A program made the translations under genes and the position numbers. Shown piece after piece: positions 12,211-23,510 of a stretch of DNA of 64,000 bases. Each line of letters starts with the position of its first letter. The stretch's first letter is position 1. The notes under the pieces are model-generated. The model was given only the letters and a program-made list of their open reading frames with translations, was not told the origin of the DNA and searched no databases. The DNA comes from Chiridota heheva (lineage: Eukaryota > Echinodermata > Holothuroidea > Apodida > Chiridotidae): contig JAIGNY010004279.1 in NCBI GenBank assembly GCA_020152595.1, positions 178,501-242,500 of the forward strand, given 5' to 3'.

Positions 12211-13836
12211 AGGGCGGGGCTGTTCCTTTGACTGTTTGAAACGTAGAAAAAAAAATGCCTAGCTGCTTTTTCTTTCAAAACTTACTTAAATATTCAACAA
12301 CTTGATTTTCCTTGTAAAACTTAGTTTACCATAAAACTACAGTGGGGTGGGGACGGGCGTATTGGGTTTGTGTATAAATACACCACCCAACTCCCAAGTG
12401 GGTGTCATTCTTACGATATACAAAAGATTGAATTACTTCTCATACTTGAAATATTAATGAAGATATCAAAAACAGGAAGTCATTATCAAGCCCACTGACA
12501 CGGGAGGGGAGCGGCCCGATGTGTTAATTGCATGGAACCCTTAATTTCGTTGTCCGAATGAGAAGGGGGAAAAAAGTACGACGAATGCCGGCACAGTAGC
12601 CCTCTTGCAATATCCGGGGTCGAGGGTTTATAACTTGAAGTTATATGAAGAGGCGCGTTAGTAGATCCGCTGGGAGGCTGGAGGGAATTATAAAGTTTAT
12701 CAACGGCCTTTACTTAGCATATCATTTGAAAAAAATGTCTCCTTGTAAAAAGGTTAATATTCCAAAATCTGTATTTTTACCGAACTGATTTACCCAGCGA
12801 CTAATCTCAAATTGTACCGACGAGCCTCAGTTTTTTTTTTTTTTCAGTTTTTCTTTGGGGGGGAGGGTATTTGACACCTCACACCCCCGGCATATACGCC
12901 CCATTATCTTCTTTTTTTCATACACTTCAACGACAGTATCATAACATTTCCCACAATTTACTTTCAGTGCGAAATTTTTAACAACAATAATATGGAAATG
13001 TCATCTAAACAATAATGTCAATTAGCCCATCAATACCGGCACTGATGATCCTTGCGCAAAACTGCAATTATTTATAGTAAATCATTTATTTCGAGAAAGA
13101 ATAAATACACATTTGAAATGAAACGGGTGAGGTAGGGCAATTTTCTTCCCAAGCCCTGTGGACATTGCTCTTGTACCCTCTAAATTCCATCCATACATAG
13201 TTTTCTTCAATAAACACACATACCAAAAAACTTTTAACTGATAATTTTTCTATGCAAGTACAAACATAAATCTGAATAAAGTAAGTACCCCATAATCATA
13301 GGTGCAGGGAACTGGGGGCATTAAGGGCACGCTCCCCCACCCCCCTCCCCTCCCCTCCATCCCACTTTTCCGGGAAATGACAAAAGTAGCCCTTCTGAAA
13401 AGAAAAGTCCCTCAATTACTGTCAAAGTTACAATAACTGGTGGAATTTGCGCACACTTTTTACAAAATATTACAAAAGTTCCCGTTTCAAAATGAAATAC
13501 CCCTTAATTACTGAACCCATAGTAGACTGAAAACTGGCGACTTTTGTCAGTCCCGTGTACGGGGGAATGTGTTCCTATGATTGAAAAGTACCCATTTCTA
13601 AAAATATAAGTGACCCTTTTACTTTGATTTATTATCTACAGACGGGGGCGGACATAAGCATGTGACTTGGGAAGTGCCCCCTATAAGAGGTCGTGCCCCC
13701 ACTTTTCGCTAGTTTCCTACACCCCTTGCTTTTAATAGAATAACCATGAAATGGTCACTACATTTCACTGGCATAAATCGATCGTGTTGAAGTCTTAGAG
13801 CGCATTTCCTCATGAGACCGTCTAGTAAAACCATTA
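12211..13836. other. non-coding stretch
   Basis: No gene. C-rich and G-rich homopolymer patches lie at about 12855-12870 and 13333-13360. No inverted-repeat element is confirmed. Confidence 0.4.
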
Positions 13837-14659
13837 TTTAAAGGAAAGGTACCGTATTGTCCAGTGGCGTATTCAGCTTTTGGTGCCAGGGGGTGCAAAC
13901 GTAAATTATCGCAAAAGCGGGGGTGGGGAGGAGAGGGGTGATTTCACCTCCTCGGTAGGCAGGTAAATTGATTAACTAAAAATGAAGAAAACTTGTAATA
14001 TAAGTATTGGAAAATTTCTTAATTTTTTGTAAAAATTATTGTGTACTTTTTAACAAGGTTTTAGCAAAAATAATAAATAATTCCCGAAAATGGACAGAAA
14101 ATTCGAAAATGGAAGAAATTTCCCCCAAAATCGGAGAAAATTCCTGAAAATGAAGGAAGTTCAACAAAATTGTCCGTAAAACAAAGAAAATTGCCCAAAA
14201 ATTGAAGAAAATTGCCTGAAAATCGAGGAAAACTTTCCCAAAATTGACCAATAATCAAAAAAAAAATGCCCAACATTTGTAGAAAATTGCCAAAATCCGA
14301 AGAAAATTGCCCGAAAATCGAAGAAAATGACCCGAAAATCGAAAAAAAATGACCTGAAAAATCTAAAAAAAAGTTTCTGAAAACCGAACAAACCTTGCCC
14401 AAAAATTGAAGAAAATTACCCGAAAATCGAAGAAAAATGCCCGAAAATCGAAGCAAATTAAATAAATTTTCCGAAAACTGAAAATTTTATTTCGATAAAA
14501 ACAAAGTCATACTTTATTTCACAAAGATGCATATTAGTATATCCCGCTACGTACATTTTACATACGGAATTCGCCAGGGAGTGCAAGTTGCCTCCCCCCC
14601 CCTCCCTACTGAATATGCCGTCGTCCCATAAATAAATTCAACAGTACCTTTCCTTTAAA
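13837..14659. mobile_element. outer TTTAAAGG element holding a nested insertion
   Basis: TTTAAAGGAAAGGTACCGT at 13837 is mirrored by AGTACCTTTCCTTTAAA ending at 14659. Only about 25-35 bp of this outer element remains on each side; the rest is occupied by the CAGTGGCG element at 13862-14623. The simplest reading is an older TTTAAAGG MITE interrupted by a younger one. Confidence 0.6.
13862..14623. mobile_element. CAGTGGCG element with ~21-bp minisatellite
   Basis: The left end CAGTGGCGTATTCAG is matched by a diverged right end, CTGAATATGCCGTCG. The interior from about 14075 to 14470 is a minisatellite of roughly 21 bp built on GAAAATTGCCCGAAAATCG with many small variations. No clean target duplication remains (TTGTC against TCCCA). 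The Phe-rich frames on the minus strand across the array are composition effects. It is related by termini and interior to 55972-56711 and 21482-21674. Confidence 0.65.
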
Positions 14660-15754
14660 AGAAAGTTGCAGCAGTTTACATACATCCCTTTAAAGAAACA
14701 ATATTTCCGTATTCCCTTTTCAATTAACTGTACTTGTTCAGTTTTATCAGGAAGCATAGTACAATTGGTTTTATTCAACTTTGTTTTGATTGAGTGTACG
14801 CTTTAGAAAGTGACGTCACTTTAGTTTCAAGTTCGCAAAGATCTGACCCAATTTTCTTCAAGGGGTATACCCCGATCTGAAACACGATCAACAGTCAGAC
14901 AGTGAACAAAGTGCATGTTTTCTTTGCACTGCACTGAAGAAAACGGCTTATGACTGACCTTTTTCGAGTTGTGAAAGAACAAACAGACAAACGAAATAGA
15001 TAAATACATCACCAACAAACAAAAAGCAAAACAAGACTAAGCTTGAAAAACGCAACAACTTTGTTCTGTCATGGCCCTCAGACGCGACATGAGTAGTATC
15101 ATTGTAAACTCCACGTTCAAAATCCGCCATCTTTTAATTAAGAATTATTTTGTAAAATTCATTTGATCCTCATTAATCTTCAGCATATGGACTTCAAATT
15201 AAGTGTTATTTATTGAAGATTGTATTTTAATAGTTACTTTGCTAGAATCAATTTCAGCAATGCTAATTCAAAAATTGATGGCGTTGTTTTTATTCGTAAA
15301 ATCATGTAAATTAGCAACGTTGAGAAATGCAGACAAAAAGGTCCGGTGCCAATCCGATATTTTAATAGCCAGGTCCAAAACGTGACATCATTTAGATATT
15401 TCAACTGTTTCAGAACCATAATAGAAAATATCTATTACACCAAAATACTGTTTAAAGAGTTACACAAAATAGTGAAGGAGAATGATATTATTCGAAATTT
15501 GAAATGACAGCGAGGAAGCTAGTCCAACCGGAAAATTCAACAGCTAACTTAAGAAATTGTTAACGTGGTTATGTACGCCACTTTCCATCTGTTGAAGTAA
15601 TCTTGCAACATGATCTGAATAAGTTAAGGTAAAGGTAATGAAAACGTATAATATAGCGTACATTACTGTATGAACATTCAACGGTACTTTGCAAACTTAC
15701 AGTTTAAGTCGGCAAAAATCCTTCTGGACATGAACGACAATGAAGAAAAAATAG
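14660..15754. other. non-coding stretch, nothing recognised
   Basis: AT-rich, without repeat arrays or a recognisable frame. Confidence 0.4.
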
Positions 15755-15955
15755 TTTAAGGATGACTTCAGGGGCCAAGAATGTTTATCTGATATGAAAA
15801 AAAGGACTTCAATAGAAACAAAATAGTGAAGAAAGCATTCAAAAATCATATTCCGTTAAGGAGATGTTTAACTTGATCAAAGAATGGTATCATTTGTGTA
15901 GAAACGACTAAAATCAGACTAGTTGTGATGTCATAGCCTCAGATTCATATCATGA
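15755..15955. mobile_element. TTTAAAGG / AAGCATTCAAAAATC MITE, left half
   Basis: Begins TTTAAGGATGACTTCAGGGG and continues with GTGAAGAAAGCATTCAAAA, CGTTAAGGAGAT, GGTATCATTTGTGTAGAAACG and AATCAGACTAGTTGTGATGTCA. The same order of segments occurs at 22338-22530 and 35722-35900. The right half is not found, so this is a truncated copy. Confidence 0.65.
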
Positions 15956-16319
15956 ATATTTTTGCATTGATTATTACGTTTGGGATTTGGTTATCATCAA
16001 TGGCTATGATTATTAGTGATTTTACATAGCATACATAGCAGGTGTTCTTACTTCTTGTTTTTAGCAGGGGCCAATTTAATTTATGACGTCTTTATTTATT
16101 GTATCTATTCTATTTTATGATAAATCAATTAATACCTACGTCACCTTGTTCAGTTGTTATCTTTCTTTGCTTTTCATTTTTAAGGAAACTGACTGAGGGC
16201 CGGTTTCAAATTAGGAAGGACAGACTGACAGCCAGAGGAAAAGAATTTCTCGGTTACATGCATTCTTTATTTTGATAACAAATTGTGAAATTATCAACAT
16301 AAAATTGAAATTTTGTTTG
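15956..16319. other. non-coding stretch, nothing recognised
   Basis: AT-rich; no array or gene seen before the minisatellite begins. Confidence 0.4.
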
Positions 16320-16640
16320 ATTTTGCCAACAGTTCCTGAAAATTTCTCAAAATTGACAGTGCTTTCCTGGAAAGAGAAGAATTTTCCTGGAACTTGAAGA
16401 AAACTTTTCGGGGAAATTGAAGAAGATTTCACAAACATGTAGGAAATTTCTCGGGAAATGAAGGAGATTTCCCGAAAAATAAAGAAGATTTTTATAAAGT
16501 TCATGAAAATTTTGCAGAAATTGAAGAAAAGTTTCTGAAAATAAAAGAAAATTTCCTGAAAATTTAAGAAAATTTCCTGAAAATGAAGAAAAATTCCTGT
16601 AAATTTAAGTAGAATTCCCAAAAATTTCCCATGATTTTTC
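16320..16640. repeat. ~21-bp GAAAATTTCC minisatellite
   Basis: Roughly fifteen diverged units of the form GAAGAAAATTTCCTGAAAAT. This is the same repeat family as inside the CAGTGGCG elements at 14075-14470 and 56100-56600, but I could not define element ends here. The 148-residue Phe-rich minus-strand frame over it is an artefact. Confidence 0.75.
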
Positions 16641-16789
16641 CCAATTAGCGTGGGCAAAAAAATAAAGGCCTATTCTAAAATTGTATTGGTTTAAAAATTC
16701 ATTATCATGGCTCCCATGGCCCTGATATAACACAAACTTCACCTGCATTATCCAAAGCTTTTTGGTTTTATGTTTGTGACTCTTGAAAA

Positions 16790-16925
16790 TGTTGGTCAAA
16801 AAATTGAATTTTTTGATAAAAGCATGAAGATTTTCATCCAAAGGTGCAGAATTTTTGGTCAATATTGAAGATTTGGGGCTAAAATGAAAAATGTTTGGTC
16901 GAAAAAGGGAGGATGTTTGGTGTAA
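16790..16925. repeat. degenerate TTTGGTCAAAAAATTGAAGAT repeat
   Basis: About six loose units of TTGGTC(A/G)AAAA...GAAGATTTT, period about 20-24 bp. A reverse-complement relative lies at 29450-29600. It is low in complexity and strongly diverged. Confidence 0.5.
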
Positions 16926-17109
16926 ACTGTAAAACGTTTTTCAAAAATGCCACACATGGCTCATTTCATATTTCAGTTAATTATATCTATGGCTTTGACA
17001 GAATTTGGGAGGTAAAGGCCCCAATAGCCCCCTTCACTGCTTTCTTTATTACTATCTGTACAAAAAAGAAAGTAAATACCACGATAAGCAGACAAGGGTG
17101 TTCTTGTGA

Positions 17110-17300
17110 GGGCCGACGTGAGATACCTCTGTGGCAGTGCGAAAGAGTTTCGGCCTATCAATTAAGCGTCCGGGCTCGATCCCGGTGGGTCTTCACCCAG
17201 TGCTCCACAACTGGTTGATAAAACGGCCGTGAGCGTCTAGATATACAAATGCTCCAATTAAGTTCCGTCGGGATGTTGTAAGCTAAACCAAACATGTTTG
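17110..17300 (+). mobile_element. tRNA-derived SINE
   Basis: An internal RNA polymerase III promoter is visible: A-box-like TGGCAGTGCG at 17132-17141 and B-box GGCTCGATCCC at 17173-17183, about 31 bp apart as in tRNAs. The head does not fold into a full cloverleaf by eye. It is followed by a tRNA-unrelated body (AACTGGTTGATAAAACGGCC) and a tail ending GTAAGCTAAACCAAAC. A body fragment recurs near 30260-30350. This is a SINE rather than a functional tRNA gene. Confidence 0.7.
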
Positions 17301-17958
17301 CATGGCTGCATGGTACGATTCTTTCGGCTAAACAAGTAATTCCGATTACGAGCTACCTGCACAGTAGAAGACATGTCCTCTGCATACTCTTTGTTATAGG
17401 AAGGTATATGGGTGCAAGGGCGTATTAACTCCCCCACCTTTCGGCACTCCGGGCAAATTATATATATTCGAGCTGTATTCGGGCTGTCGGGTCAAAATGC
17501 TGTGAATAGGGCCACAATATCATGAAAAGATTTCGCTTGATCGGAAGTTAGAATTGTAGGCAAACTTTCAGTCAGAAGTATTTGACAAAACTGCAGTCAG
17601 ATTTTTTGGTATTCTTTACAACTGTTTACCATTTCATGAAGCTGTAAACATTATAGTATTGCCAAAACACTCGCCATGCATCGGCTTAATTGTCTGTGTG
17701 CTACTTCGCCAAGAGCAGCCCCTGCGCGAACGGCCCTGGTAGGGTCCAGGGTACAAAGTCCCCAGAAGATGCAACAATTTAGCCTAGGAGGGTTTTTTAA
17801 TGAGCAATTAGATAACATCTTTCTTAGAAAAAGTTATGGGAGGATTAGAATTGTTGTTAATAGCAACAAATCCAAATCATTGATTGATGTTTGTTTTTAA
17901 ATGATACAAAAAAATTAGCTCCCACGCATGTCATATGGTAGTTGAAAATCCGTTCCGC
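17301..17958. other. non-coding stretch, nothing recognised
   Basis: No gene or element ends found before the 5-bp target duplication at 17959. Confidence 0.4.
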
Positions 17959-18495
17959 TATGACGGTTTGGCCCCCAACCTGAAAAACTGGGCACTTTGA
18001 AATACCAAAAGATTGGGTACTTTTATGTATTACGTCATCGCATGAGTCACACTCTTGACTAGTCCACACTGGGGTTTCTCATTTTCCGCCCGGATTGTCC
18101 AAAATTTCAATGGATATCCTGAAATTTGGGAGACGGATAGCAAATAGATATTCAAAACTTTTTGCCGCTGCTTTTTTCAAATTCAGTTGCCTTTTAAAAA
18201 AAATTAATCATACAGATTATGAGCAATTTGTTTTGTTCATTTTCTCAAAAAGGCGACGATGAATTTTAAAAAGCAGCGGCCAAACGTTTTGAATATCTAT
18301 TTACTATCCGTCCCCAAAATTTCAGGATATTTATTAAAGTTTTAAACAATCTGGAGCAGAAAATGAGAAAGCCCATATGTTTAGTATGGGCTAGTCAAAA
18401 GTGAAGGCTCATACGATGACGTAATACATCAAAGTACCCAATTTTGGGGGTATTTTAAAGTTCCCAGTTTTTCGGGCTGCTCCCGAACTGTATGA
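17959..18495. mobile_element. long-hairpin MITE with TATGA target duplication
   Basis: TATGA at 17959-17963 and 18491-18495 brackets a 527-bp element. Its halves are inverted repeats over most of their length: CCTGAAAAACTGGGCACTTT against AGTTCCCAGTTTTTCGGG, TGTATTACGTCATCG against CGATGACGTAATACA, and GCCGCTGCTTTTT against AAAAAGCAGCGGC. The termini CGGTTTGG and CCGAACTG resemble the CAGTYCGG family, and the 5-bp duplication agrees. It has no coding capacity. Confidence 0.85.
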
Positions 18496-18522
18496 TTTCG
18501 TTTAAAGTTGATAAGCATGAAC

Positions 18523-19102
18523 TTTAAAGGAATATTCCCATGGTTTTTTGTAAAATTTTATTTGAAAAAACATATTTCTAGAGCCATTTTCGTACAAAAA
18601 TCAGGTTGATATCATATTCCGTCCAGGATTAAAGATATGGATTTTTAAAGATTTCCCAAGTGCATTTTAAAGTTTTTGTACAGTATGATGAATTTGTGTT
18701 TAATGATATCATAGAGACAATGATTGCAAAATGTATGTATTTATTAAACCTTAATTGGTTGTTTCTGTATGATTAAAAACAATTTTCCAAAAGTTATTGA
18801 AATAGGGTATATTTGGCAATGTATATAAATACCTAACTCTCATCAATTTATTTTCATAGCAGGTTTTACTAATACAAAAGGATAATAGATTTTAATGAAA
18901 TACATACATTTTTCGAGAGAATGTGTTGCAGTGATATACTGAGCCTTTTCCTATTCGTTTAGTGGCCTTTTTTGTGAATCTGAAAATTGGAATATCTCCT
19001 GGTAGAAATAACATATCAAGATGATTTTTGTATTAAATTGTTTCTAATATTTTCCTTTTCCTTATGAAAGGTTACGAAAAAACATGGAAATATTCCTTTA
19101 AA
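18523..19102. mobile_element. TTTAAAGG MITE, 580 bp
   Basis: TTTAAAGGAATATTCCCATGG at the left is mirrored by CATGGAAATATTCCTTTAAA at the right, giving inverted repeats of about 31 bp with few mismatches. The interior is AT-rich and non-coding. It lies only 27 bp after the target duplication of the preceding MITE. Confidence 0.85.
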
Positions 19103-21115
19103 TTCTTCACGACAGGGCATTTACATATAAAAGTCCTTGATTGTGAAATTCACTCCCAACGGAACTTAATATTGTAATTAGGATTAAAAATATAATCCCA
19201 TTATATTGTTTCTGCCGTGGCCCCAGACACGGACTAGTATTGCTGAGTATAATCTTTCAGACACTCACTTGAAAATCTTAGAAATATTACAAACGCTCAT
19301 AAATCAAGGTCTAAAGAGTTTGATATATTTTGCAAAAATGTCAAACTAAAAGCTGCGTTATTATTTTTTGCAAAGTAGGAATCGGGAGGTAGTAAAAATG
19401 TTAAAAATATACACAAAACCCATTCAAAGTCCAATTTACAATATTTGTTGGGCACTACAATTATAAAAAGAGGTAAGCAAAATGTGCCAGAACAAAGATT
19501 ATCTCTATAGCCTGTGGGCTGAAACAAAGAACCTTATCAGCCTATTGTAGATGCTGCGGCAGTAAGCTATAGAATATTGCATTGTACAACTACTGCGACC
19601 AACCTGGACTGGCATGCTTGAATGCGTCAAAACATTATATTCTTTGCGAATGCATATTAATCAGAATAAAACTCCCTAATAGAACTGAAGGACTGGGCAA
19701 GGTTTAATGTGTAGTATAATTAACGACACTTATTACAGTTCTAGTTCCGAACCACGTAGTTATGAAACCCAATTCGTATCATTGTAACATGGAACTGAAA
19801 ACAAATATTTGCCGTCATAAGAGTTCAACAATTCCCTTGCTTATCATGCAGTCATGCAGGCCCACAGCCAGAAATTTCAAAGAAGATTCGTTTTTCGTAT
19901 GAAAGGGCAACAAAACATCTTGAAATCCAAAAAACAAATATTAAAAAATAGCACTTTCTCAACAAAAGGATTTCGTTCACTCTGATGACCCCCTCCCCTT
20001 CCCCTCCCCACATCCCCGGGCTACGAGCCAGCTTATTAATATGGTTTGTTTATTCTATACGGTCACGACCGGCCATTTTTAAGGGAAGCAAGTGCGTCCC
20101 TTGCCCCCCTCAAATTCTGCCTATGGTCATAAAAATAAAATTGTTCTTAGGTCTTTAATTTAAAGTCGTCAAACCTATTTTAAGCTGAGGTCTGACCGAC
20201 ATTGGCTAGTTCCAGAAATATTCAGAGCCCGCTTCTTGTTGAGGAACTGATTTTCCAAAGGAATTGACTATAAATCATCCCCCCCCCCCCTCTCCCCGCC
20301 TCATACCTTCTGAACCCACTCCCAGTATTTGCCAATTTCAGAAACCCCAGAATTGTCCTGTTTCTCATTGGGGAGGGAGGAGGGGGGGGGGGTATTAACA
20401 TTTTCTGTAATTGCAATTTTCCCAAGTGAACCTCAAAAGACTTTAATGGGAGTGGATTACCATTTTGTATTATAAATGTGGAATCGAACATCCAATTTGA
20501 TTCGTGCAATTTTTTTATAGGGCAGTGTCGTAGGAACCAGGGCCAAGGTCTCCCCAATATTTTTTGAGGGCCAAGTAGTACCAATTTTTAGGAATTATGT
20601 TTTTCTGTCAGTCTGTGCTGCATCTGGGTTTTCTTAAAGTCAAATTACTTCGGTCAAGAACTTTAAACCAATCAAGAAAATATAAATATTTAAAGGTGTA
20701 TAGAGACGGTGATGCAAAACGTTTGTGCGGTTACATTAGGATATCATGTACATTTTCTTTTAAATTTGATTGAATATATTTGATCATAAAGGTTTTTCAT
20801 TCTTCCTTTTGCTTGTTTTTTTTCTCTAAAAGTTTTCTTAGCCTAAACTTTACCTCAAAGTCAGGCCTGGTTTGTCGTGTGTTTTTAAAATCTTTTCATT
20901 TGGACTTTTATTCTTCTTTTCTACTTTTTATCAACAATTGACTTTAATATTGCTTATTAAATTTGAAGGAAGAGTCTTATTAACACACACAAAATTGATT
21001 GATTTCGTATTATTTGACTACATAATATTTTATTTCAAAATGTATCATAGAAATGTTTTCTTCTTAAAATACATGGCTTATTTTGATTGTATTTTTTCTT
21101 CTCGTTTTCACGCAG
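19103..21115. other. non-coding stretch
   Basis: No gene. C-rich and G-rich patches lie at about 20278-20290 and 20380-20392. A CAGTGTCGTAGGAACC motif at 20524 resembles CAGTGGCGTAGG element ends, but no partner end was found. Confidence 0.4.
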
Positions 21116-21174
21116 ATGACCGAGCAGCCCAAGTAGACGATGAACGAGCAAAAAATACGGGCCGGATGATTAAG
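21116..21174 (+). other. candidate internal exon (speculative)
   Basis: A strong pyrimidine tract ending TTTTCACGCAG (AG at 21114-21115) precedes a 59-bp stretch that is richer in GC than its surroundings. In one frame it reads DRAAQVDDERAKNTGRMIK, a normal-looking mixed peptide within a Phe/Tyr/Ile-rich region. A weak donor, AAG/GTTGAC, follows. No partner exon was recognised and the family is unknown. It could equally be a chance match inside an old repeat. Confidence 0.2.
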
Positions 21175-21481
21175 GTTGACAGTCATGGACGTTTTTTCAT
21201 GTTTTTCAATTATTATTTTTCAATTGATTTAAATATTAATTTTGTCAGAATTTTTGTTTACATGGGAGCAGCTATTTTTGTCATACCGTCCTCTAAATAC
21301 ATCTTCAACACCATTCTTGATGATGTATTCGTTTATAATCTATTTCAAACTATCTAGCTGTTGAAAAAATAGTTTTCCTTTGCTGGATTTATAAATTTGT
21401 ATTGTACTGTCATACTACTTCATGCTGAATAGAAAATTAAAAAAATGATAATAAAGAAATACATTATTGTGTGCGTACAAA
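21175..21481. other. non-coding stretch, nothing recognised
   Basis: AT-rich tract. The long plus-strand frame that runs through it is not supported by composition. Confidence 0.4.
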
Positions 21482-21674
21482 CAGTGGCGAAAATTGGCCA
21501 AAATTTCCCGAAATGAAGAAAATAGAGGAAATTGAAAATTCATTTATAATATTGAAGGGGATTTCCCGATTTGCAGCAAATTTTGATGTAAAATTAATTT
21601 ACCAGCGCAATTTTTCCATATCTTTGCCCCTCTCCCTCCCCCACCGAGAGAGGTGACCCTTTCTACGCCTGATG
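21482..21674. mobile_element. short CAGTGGCG element remnant
   Basis: Starts CAGTGGCGAAAATTGGCC and ends TTCTACGCCTG, diverged inverted ends of the CAGTGGCGTAG type. The interior begins with the same AAAATTTCCCGAAATGAAG minisatellite motif found in the larger relatives. It is about 190 bp. No target duplication is clear. Confidence 0.5.
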
Positions 21675-22149
21675 ATGAAATCATTGGCAGTATTTCACTT
21701 TAGCACAAAATGGCAGCTCAATGTCCAGATGTCTGCATGCTATAACTTTAAACATTGATAACTTGAAAAAGAAATTTTTTTAATATGTAGTTTTTGGCAT
21801 TTCGTTGCTTTTTTACTTCCCTATCAAACATCAAGTATGTCTCCTTTCTCATTGCAGGAAAACTTCCAAACAATGGGTCAATATTTGTGTACGTTCCACG
21901 GCCTAATAACTTCAAAAATACGCTTGATATATAAATATACAAAAAAACACAATGAAAATGGTTAATTTGACGGTAGAACGGTCCCTTGATACATCCATGA
22001 AGTTAAGGGTCACGTGGTTTCTGTATGGTTTTTAATCTTGATGGAAGACAGGAATTTCAGTGGAGGAAGAGAAGGTGCCACATTATGATAAGTAGGGGAG
22101 GAGAATCATGGCTGAGAATGACCACTTGCTGACTTAGTAGGTAGGCTCC
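21675..22149. other. non-coding stretch, nothing recognised
   Basis: No gene or repeat seen before the tandem duplication. Confidence 0.4.
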
Positions 22150-23510
22150 TATGTGGACGATGAATACATAAGTGCTAAAGGTATAGGGTAACTGCCAGTA
22201 TGGAGATTAGCTTAGGCTATAGGTGAGTGGTGGGTTGAACTTAGCACATGTGGACGTTCGCAATGAGATTAAAATTAACCTTCAGAACTTTTTTTTTTTA
22301 TTGCCCGTTATCGTTGTTCTTGCACTTTTATGGCGCTAGTTAGTTCAGGGGTCAAGCATGTTCATCTTCTATAAAAGAGAACTTCAAAAGAAACAAAGTG
22401 GTGAAAAAGCATTCAAAAATCTTTCCCGTTAAGGAGGTATTTAAATTTAAAGTTTGGTATTATTTCTGTAGAAACGTCTGAAATCAGACTAATGTGACGT
22501 CACAGCTTCAGATTCCACAAAGTCTTTATGTATTTTAAAGAAAGTTTATTTAATTTTTGTCTCAAACTTTTTTCAGGTGATATATTATAAATGCTCTTCC
22601 TATATTCAGGTTTACTACTTTTTTGACATCCCATGGTTTTTAAGCCACAGAATCGCAGGACAAAATACAATAGAAGACATAAAGACTTTCGAAGACTGTC
22701 GTTTCTACACAAAAGATACCAAACTTTAAACTTAAATATCTCCTAACGGAATAAGATTTTGCAATCCTTTCTTCACCATTTTGTTTGTTTTGAATTACTC
22801 TTTTATATAAGATAAGACTTGCTTGACCACTGAAATAATCCTTTAAAATTGAATACGTGTTTTGTTTATCTCCACCTTAATACTCCCATATATGGTATTA
22901 ACGTCAACTTTTCACTACGTCAGTGCACGGTGGGTTTCATATCAAGCGTACGCCTACATATCTGCATATAGGAAAAGGGGAGGATAATATCGGGGTTTAT
23001 CCCTACGTACTTAATAAAGAGCCCGGATGTAGCAGATAGAGTCGTGCTTCCCACACCATTTCTTGTTTTACTGACTATGTGGACTATGAATACATAAATA
23101 GTGAAGGTATACGGTAATTGTCAGTATGGAGATAGTTTAGGCTAGGTGAGTTTTGAACCTAGCACATGTGGACGTTCGCAATGAGATTAAAATTACCACC
23201 CTTCAGAAAATGTTTTTAAATATCCATAATTGTCGTTCTTTGACTTTTCTCACGTTTATGGCGCTCTCAAGATGTTTAAAATTAAATACGTGTTTTGTTG
23301 ATCTTCACCTTAAAACTCCCATATTCGGTACGAAGTTTAAGTTTTCACTACGTTTAGACGTCAGCGCATGGTGGGTTTCATGTCAAGAGTATAGGCCTAC
23401 ATATAGGAAAAGGGGGCGAATAATATCGGGGTTTATCCCTAGGTACTTAGTAAAGAGCCCGTAGCAGATAGACTCGTGCTATCCACACATTTTCTTGTTT
23501 TACTGACAAA
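22150..23510. repeat. tandem segmental duplication, two copies
   Basis: Copy 1 is 22150-23074 and copy 2 is 23075-23510. Shared landmarks in order are TATGTGGAC..ATGAATACATAA, CAGTATGGAGAT, AGCACATGTGGACGTTCGCA, TTTATGGCGCT, GAATACGTGTTTTGTT, GTGGGTTTCAT, AATATCGGGGTTTATCCCTA and TTCTTGTTTTACTGAC. Copy 1 is longer because it holds the MITE at 22338-22841, which copy 2 lacks. Confidence 0.85.
22338..22841. mobile_element. TTTAAAGG / AAGCATTCAAAAATC MITE, full copy
   Basis: An inverted-repeat element of about 504 bp. The left end, AGTTCAGGGGTCAAGCA, is mirrored by TGCTTGACCACTGAAATAATCC at the right. Inner inverted matches include the ATAAAAGAG and CTCTTTTATA blocks and the TAGAAACG and CGTTTCTA blocks. 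The boundaries are set by comparison with the uninterrupted tandem copy (near 23265-23275). The outermost TTTAAAGG of the left end seems to have been lost. Confidence 0.75.

Noticed and set aside
14061..14456. 131-residue Phe/Gly-rich minus-strand protein (also 16211-16657 and 56209-56526)
   Set aside because: All three are the GAAAATTTCC minisatellite in different copies, so the similarity is due to the repeat.
17110..17190. Functional tRNA gene
   Set aside because: A and B boxes are present but no full cloverleaf or acceptor stem was found, and the sequence continues into a SINE body.
20872..21357. 161-residue hydrophobic plus-strand protein
   Set aside because: Composition follows the AT-rich DNA. 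Only the short stretch at 21116-21174 looks gene-like and it is better explained as a possible exon.
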